Positions 60,128-64,000 of a DNA stretch of 64,000 nucleotides are shown piece by piece. Where the stretch lies: contig NZ_OX366364.1 of assembly GCF_947251645.1 (NCBI RefSeq), positions 1,178,001-1,242,000 on the forward strand, written 5' to 3'. Below the pieces are notes generated by a model. It was not told the origin of the DNA and ran no database searches. It was given only the letters and a program-made list of their open reading frames with translations. A program made the translations under genes and the position numbers. The DNA comes from Wolbachia endosymbiont (group A) of Bibio marci. GTDB taxonomy: Bacteria; Pseudomonadota; Alphaproteobacteria; Rickettsiales; Anaplasmataceae. Within the stretch, counting starts at the first letter, position 1; every line of letters starts with the position of its first letter.

Positions 60128-60645
60128 GGAAGAATAGTTGCTAATCTTGCAAATTTATTAAAGAAGTTATCTTCCTTACCAAATACAAGGCTTGGCCTAA
60201 TTATTATTGCTTCTTGAAATGCTGAAGTTACAGCTTTTTCACCTTCCAATTTACTTTGAGCATATTTTGACAACTTGCTATTTTCTATTCCCATAGCAGA
60301 AAAATGTATCATCATAGGTACATTTTTCATTTTTGCAGCTTTTGCTATCCTTTCAGCTATTTTAACGTGAACAGCGTAAAAATCGTGCTTTTTTGCTTCA
60401 TATAATATTCCCACTAAGTTTATGGCTACATCACATTCTTCCATACCCTCCAGAACTGATTTTTCATCAAAAAAATCGCCTTTAAATATTGATATTTGTC
60501 CCAAATTGCCACACAATTTTAAACAAGCAGCTTTTTCCTGATTACGAGTGAATATCTTTATTAAATATCCTTCTGCTGCCAAGCGTCTTACGATGTGTTT
60601 CCCTATAAACCCCGTTCCACCAAAAATAATTACACGTTTTGTCAC
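60106..60645 (-). pseudogene. NDUFA9-like NAD(P)-binding protein (SDR family), truncated by the IS remnant
   Basis: 179 residues remain, against about 310-320 in the family. The N-terminal Rossmann motif is intact (VIIFGGTGFIGKHIVRRLA), with DVAINLVGILYE, HFSAMGIE and YAQSKLEGE as in the complex-I-associated NDUFA9-type atypical SDR proteins. The last native residues are ATILPF. The following codons come from the IS5-type remnant and reach a chance stop. The C-terminal substrate domain is lost, so function is doubtful. Confidence 0.8.
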
Positions 60646-60695
60646 AATTAAAGTTCCTAATAATTTGTTACTGTAAATTAATACAATGATTTTGC

Positions 60696-62063
60696 TTAAT
60701 ATTCTATTATGAATTCCCGTACAATAAGATCCATTTTCATTCCTTGTGAACCTTTAACTAGAATTGCGTCATTATTCTGAATAATGTTAGCTAAATCACT
60801 TTTCAATTGATTAGAATCATTAAAATGTGCGCCTCTTATATTATCTGGCAAAAGCTCATGTAATTCTAACATAGATTTACCAACTGTATAAACTTTATCT
60901 ATATTATTTTCTGTGATAATCTTAACCAAATCTGTATGGAATTCTATGCTCTTATCACCAAGTTCCAACATATCACCAAGCAAAGCTACTTTTCTCTGAT
61001 TAGAATATGTACTCAAAGTTTTTATTGCAGTTTTCATCGAAGTAGGGCTGGCGTTATAGGAGTCATCAATTAAATGTATATATTTTTTATTGTATTTGAC
61101 CTTATGAATATTGCCTCTACCTTTCGTTACACTAAAATTCTTAAGTGCAAGTGGTAATTTTGATAAATCAAGTCCGAGGCTCTGCACAACTGCTGCTGCA
61201 ACAAGTAGCGAATAAGCAAAATGCTCGCCTTGCACACGTAAATTACAGTTTATAGTTTGATTATCACTCAGCCTGATTTTTAAATTTAGCCCGTCATCAT
61301 TTCTTATTAGGTCCAACAAACAAACTTCAGCATTTTTATCTTTACCGAAGCTTATTACATTTCTATTGGCATGTGATGAGAGATAATCATAATATTTATT
61401 ATCTCTGTTCAAAATCAAAGTACCGTTATTTTTCATACCATACAGAATCTCTAACTTCGCTTGTGCAACGTCAAATAGTGATGAAAAATTTTCAGTATGT
61501 GCAGGTTCGATGTTGGTAATAACTGCAATATTCGGATTACTAATCTTTGATAATTCTTTTATTTCACCAGCTTTATTCATTCCCATTTCAAGGATTAAGT
61601 ACTGGCAGTTTTTTGGAGCTTTTAGAATTGTCAAAGGCAATCCTATATTATTATTTAAGTTACCTTCGTTTGCATGGGACACTCCATATTGCGATAAAAC
61701 AGTGTGCAGCATATCCTTTGTAGTAGTTTTCCCGACACTGCCTGTAATTGCAATAACTTTAGCGTCAACAAGAACATTTCTAATATAGTATGATGCCATA
61801 TCGTGCAAAGCTTTCAGGGTATCTTGTACAATAACGAGAGGGAAACTTTTATATTTACCCTCACTCACTATTGCAGCGGCAGCCCCTTTTAAAAACGCTT
61901 CATGCAAAAAATTATGGCCATCAAAATTCTTTCCCTTGAGGGCAATAAATAAATCACCTTTTTTTATGCTTCTTGTGTCTGTTGAAATATTTGAGCTGTA
62001 ACAACCTCCCTCTCCTCTTCCACCAGTTGCATCAATGATATTATTTGTGTTCCATTTAAACAT
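60696..62063 (-). CDS. murF: UDP-N-acetylmuramoyl-tripeptide--D-alanyl-D-alanine ligase MurF
   Basis: 455 residues. It adds D-Ala-D-Ala to the UDP-MurNAc tripeptide, the last soluble step of peptidoglycan precursor synthesis. Motifs: STDTRSIKKGDLFIALKG at the N-terminus, the ATP loop ITGSVGKTTTKDM, NEGNLNNNIGLPLTIL, LEMGMNKAGEI and DDSYNASPTSMKTAI. The catalytic core and the C-terminal domain (LLGDMLELGDKS ... LVKGSQGMKMD) are complete. It is transcribed away from the two-gene unknown unit on the other strand. MurC is also in the window. Confidence 0.96.
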   Translation of the reverse strand: MFKWNTNNIIDATGGRGEGGCYSSNISTDTRSIKKGDLFIALKGKNFDGHNFLHEAFLKGAAAAIVSEGKYKSFPLVIVQDTLKALHDMASYYIRNVLVDAKVIAITGSVGKTTTKDMLHTVLSQYGVSHANEGNLNNNIGLPLTILKAPKNCQYLILEMGMNKAGEIKELSKISNPNIAVITNIEPAHTENFSSLFDVAQAKLEILYGMKNNGTLILNRDNKYYDYLSSHANRNVISFGKDKNAEVCLLDLIRNDDGLNLKIRLSDNQTINCNLRVQGEHFAYSLLVAAAVVQSLGLDLSKLPLALKNFSVTKGRGNIHKVKYNKKYIHLIDDSYNASPTSMKTAIKTLSTYSNQRKVALLGDMLELGDKSIEFHTDLVKIITENNIDKVYTVGKSMLELHELLPDNIRGAHFNDSNQLKSDLANIIQNNDAILVKGSQGMKMDLIVREFIIEY

Positions 62064-62255
62064 AATTTAGAGAGTATTCTTTATAATAAATTGAACAATA
62101 AAAGTAGCGAAAATACTACATGTTTTAGATAATGTACAAATAATGGTTGCTATCTCTATAATTTCATCTTATAATAGATATAGAAGTTTAAATTTTTTCG
62201 TCTATAATTAGGTATGTTGTAGCACCTGGTTGTAGAAAGTACCTTGGAGGTATGT
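62064..62255. promoter_or_regulatory. Divergent promoter region between murF and the unknown unit
   Basis: About 190 bp, AT-rich. TATAAT occurs at 62203-62208 (and TTATAATAG near 62170), ahead of a perfect GGAGG five bases before the ATG at 62256. No repeats. Confidence 0.4.
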
Positions 62256-63098
62256 ATGGCAGAATCTATTTGGGCTAAGATAGGCGGAGTAGTTAAAACA
62301 GGTGTAAAAGCTACAGGTTGGGTGCTTGCTCTTGTGCCTAAAGCACTTATTTACCCTATAGAGAAGCCGTTTGCTTCAACGGGTGAAATGAAACATGATG
62401 CCACAGTTTCGTTAAAGGAAGCTGTTGGTATAGATGTACCTAAAGAAAAAAGGGAATATGATCCACTTATAGAAACCACACAAGCTAGTGAGAATCTTGG
62501 TGTAGAAATAACAGAGCAAAAGAAAGGGACAGAAAAGGTAGCTTTTTTAGCGTCAAGGACTTTGACGGGAGATATACCTTATTTGAACGATGAACAATTG
62601 GGTAAAATAAAAGTAGATTTACCGAATGTAACTATTTTTAGAGAAGAAAACAAAATTGTAATTGAAGTTGATGTTAAAAAAATAATTGAAGACATTAAAA
62701 CTGACTCTAAAAATAAAGGAAAGAGTCCAGAAGAGATAAAAGAGCTTGTTCTTAAAGGAATTGCTAATAAAGTTGACGAAGATCTTAAGAAACTGGCAGG
62801 AATTACTGGTGGAGAATTTAAAATTCATACAGACTTAAAATTGCTAAATGGTATTGCAGAAAAATTGTATAAGGAATATGATAATCAAAAGCAGCCATCA
62901 AACGAAGTTGTGAAGTCTGATGTTGGTCAGCCTTCAGAAACTCTGGCTTTATCTGCTGGTCAGGAGGGCGAGACATTAAAAAATGCTGGGGTATCTGTAG
63001 GGAGTGATAAAGGAAAGTCATCAGAGAAAATTGCAAATAATTGGCAAAATAGAGTTGAATCACAGGTTTCTGAAAATATAAAAGGAGTTAAGGGGTAA
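62256..63098 (+). CDS. Hypothetical protein of a two-gene unit
   Basis: 280 residues from the ATG at 62256, which follows GGAGG by five bases; the longer frame's TTG start is the ribosome site itself. Residues about 15-40 form a hydrophobic or amphipathic segment (TGVKATGWVLALVPKALIYP) that may touch a membrane. The rest is charged with alternating strand and helix (VTIFREENKIVIEVDVKKIIEDIK), ending in a Ser/Gly/Lys-rich flexible tail. There are no cysteines apart from the excluded leader. The downstream gene follows five bases after the stop. I do not recognise a family; it looks lineage-specific. Confidence 0.65.
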   Translation: MAESIWAKIGGVVKTGVKATGWVLALVPKALIYPIEKPFASTGEMKHDATVSLKEAVGIDVPKEKREYDPLIETTQASENLGVEITEQKKGTEKVAFLASRTLTGDIPYLNDEQLGKIKVDLPNVTIFREENKIVIEVDVKKIIEDIKTDSKNKGKSPEEIKELVLKGIANKVDEDLKKLAGITGGEFKIHTDLKLLNGIAEKLYKEYDNQKQPSNEVVKSDVGQPSETLALSAGQEGETLKNAGVSVGSDKGKSSEKIANNWQNRVESQVSENIKGVKG

Positions 63099-63102
63099 AG
63101 TT

Positions 63103-63378
63103 ATGAATTATAAGGGGAGTATTATGAATGAAGTTAAAATAGAGGAAAGACATCATAGTCTAACTGTTCCTGGGGATATGTATCACTTACAACCAGGAGT
63201 TATTACTGGAAAAAGGGTGAGTGGAATAGAAACCTCTTTGAAAGAACAGCAGGACATGGTAAAAGTAAGGGAACTTGTAAGCTCTTTAAATCTTGAAGAT
63301 GCTTCTGGTGAAACGATAAAACCACTATCTACACCTAGTGTAGAGAAAAACGAAGGAAGAGGGAAAGGTCGCTCTTAA
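63103..63378 (+). CDS. Small hypothetical protein, second gene of the unit
   Basis: 91 residues from the ATG at 63103 or 84 from the ATG at 63124 (MNEVKIEERHHSL); both have purine-rich ribosome sites (AAGGGG, AGGGGAG). It is polar, helix-forming in the middle (SLKEQQDMVKVRELVSSLN) and ends in a basic Gly/Arg tail (NEGRGKGRS). Its short spacing to both neighbours suggests one transcript from 62256 through the HIT gene. Confidence 0.6.
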   Translation: MNYKGSIMNEVKIEERHHSLTVPGDMYHLQPGVITGKRVSGIETSLKEQQDMVKVRELVSSLNLEDASGETIKPLSTPSVEKNEGRGKGRS

Positions 63379-63381
63379 AAT

Positions 63382-63750
63382 ATGAGCAATGAAGTTTATG
63401 ATAGCGATAACATCTTTGCTCAAATATTAAGAGGTGAGTTACCTTGTGAGAAGGTACATGAAAATGAAAATGTACTGGCTTTTTGTGATAAGTACCCTGA
63501 CGCACCAGTTCACATTTTAGTTATATCAAAAAATCAATATGTTTCATATGATGACTTCATTATAAAAGCTCCTGAAGAGGAGATAATAAGTTTTTTCAAA
63601 ACTGTTAGAGAAATAGCACACAAATATAATCTAGAAAAAACAGGATATAGATTAGTCACTAACTACGGTGAAAATGGAGAGCAGGTTGTACCACACTTTC
63701 ACGTGCATATTTTAGGTGGTAAAAAATTAGGAAAGCATGTAAATTCATAG
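63382..63750 (+). CDS. HIT family nucleotide hydrolase/transferase
   Basis: 122 residues. The histidine triad HFHVHILGG near residue 108 and the N-terminal FAQILRGELPCEKVHENENVLAF are typical of the HINT/PKCI branch, whose members hydrolyse nucleoside phosphoramidates such as AMP-lysine. DKYPDAPVHILVISK is the conserved central strand. It starts four bases after the preceding stop. The physiological substrate in bacteria is not settled. nuoA follows after about 20 bases. Confidence 0.93.
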   Translation: MSNEVYDSDNIFAQILRGELPCEKVHENENVLAFCDKYPDAPVHILVISKNQYVSYDDFIIKAPEEEIISFFKTVREIAHKYNLEKTGYRLVTNYGENGEQVVPHFHVHILGGKKLGKHVNS

Positions 63751-63768
63751 TGTTATATGTTTTGTTAA

Positions 63769-64000
63769 ATGAGCGAATACTTAACCATAGTAATTTTTAT
63801 CTGCGTATCAATTGTAGTATCTTTTGCTTTAGGTATATTGCCTATGTTTCTTGCAGTGAGTAAGCCAGATGGTGAAAAGCTTTCCACATATGAGTGTGGC
63901 TTCAATCCACTATCCAGTGCAAGAAAAAATTTTGACATTAAATTTTACCTAGTTTCAATATTATTTATAATATTTGACTTAGAAATTGCTTTTCTTTTTC
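63769..64000 (+). CDS. nuoA: NADH-quinone oxidoreductase subunit A (NuoA), 5' part
   Basis: The first 77 codons are in the window. The first membrane helix, the loop with STYECGFNP (conserved Glu-Cys-Gly, the site near the quinone channel) and [23 protein letters not shown] identify complex I subunit A. The ATG is 18 bases after the HIT stop. The gene continues beyond the right edge, where nuoB and other subunits would be expected. Confidence 0.93.
   Translation, partial: MSEYLTIVIFICVSIVVSFALGILPMFLAVSKPDGEKLSTYECGFNPLSSARKNFDIKFYLVSILFIIFDLEIAFLF

Overview
The window is a piece of a Wolbachia-type genome (Alphaproteobacteria, Rickettsiales, Anaplasmataceae). The evidence is the strong A+T bias, the proteins recognised (SecA, RecO, PleD, a 1587-residue NAD-glutamate dehydrogenase, IspG, MurC, MurF, NuoA), dense small palindromic repeats around the cores GTCATyCCAGTG / CACTGGrATGAC, many insertion sequences and decaying genes, and the lack of operon order. 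I do not assign a strain or supergroup.

Layout. 1-9.6 kb: frameshifted nuclease-like gene at the edge, secA, a membrane protein, class II aldolase, P-loop protein, tsaB, dicarboxylate symporter, nrdB, bamE. 9.7-11.3 kb: first IS903-type element and a 326-bp non-autonomous element (MITE). 11.4-15.8 kb: TolA-like protein, frameshifted YhcG-type nuclease, recO, pleD, tatB. 15.8-23.2 kb: NAD-GDH and a clpB pseudogene with one nonsense codon and one frameshift. 23.3-26.2 kb: a small cluster with the order of gene transfer agent head-tail genes (gp6-, gp8-, gp9-like). 26.3-30.3 kb: two IS903-type copies flanking an ankyrin/coiled-coil/membrane protein. 30.4-34.1 kb: a 0.45-kb repeat, dnaG, and a membrane-fusion (HlyD-type) protein. 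34.2-36.6 kb: a decayed IS630 element split by a decayed Tn5/IS50-like IS4 element. 36.8-38.4 kb: two small unknown genes and a YopT-like (peptidase C58) protein, the best effector candidate here. 38.4-49.1 kb: yggT, ftsK, small secreted/membrane proteins, ispG, a Rpn-type nuclease, fumC, obgE, eno. 49.2-54.7 kb: two more IS903-type copies around a GIY-YIG protein, murC and rlpA, plus the second MITE. 54.9-64.0 kb: AAA ATPase pseudogene with an unusual operator-like region, second copy of the 0.45-kb repeat, initiator tRNA, comEC, a frameshifted gene, an IS5-type remnant that truncates an NDUFA9-like gene, murF, a two-gene unknown unit, a HIT protein and the start of nuoA.

How it fits together. 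The functional genes are mostly housekeeping: protein export (secA, tatB), outer membrane assembly and envelope integrity (bamE, TolA-like, rlpA), peptidoglycan precursors (murC, murF), isoprenoids (ispG), amino-acid-driven carbon metabolism (symporter, NAD-GDH, fumC, eno), replication and repair (dnaG, recO, nrdB, ftsK) and respiration (nuoA). On top lies a layer of mobile DNA. The palindromic repeats act as landing sites: all five IS903-type copies sit at the same 9-bp target CACTGGGAT inside a palindrome, and both MITEs also lie in palindromes. The same palindromes occur in frame inside four conserved genes (tsaB, NAD-GDH, murC, comEC), so the repeat can spread through coding sequence.
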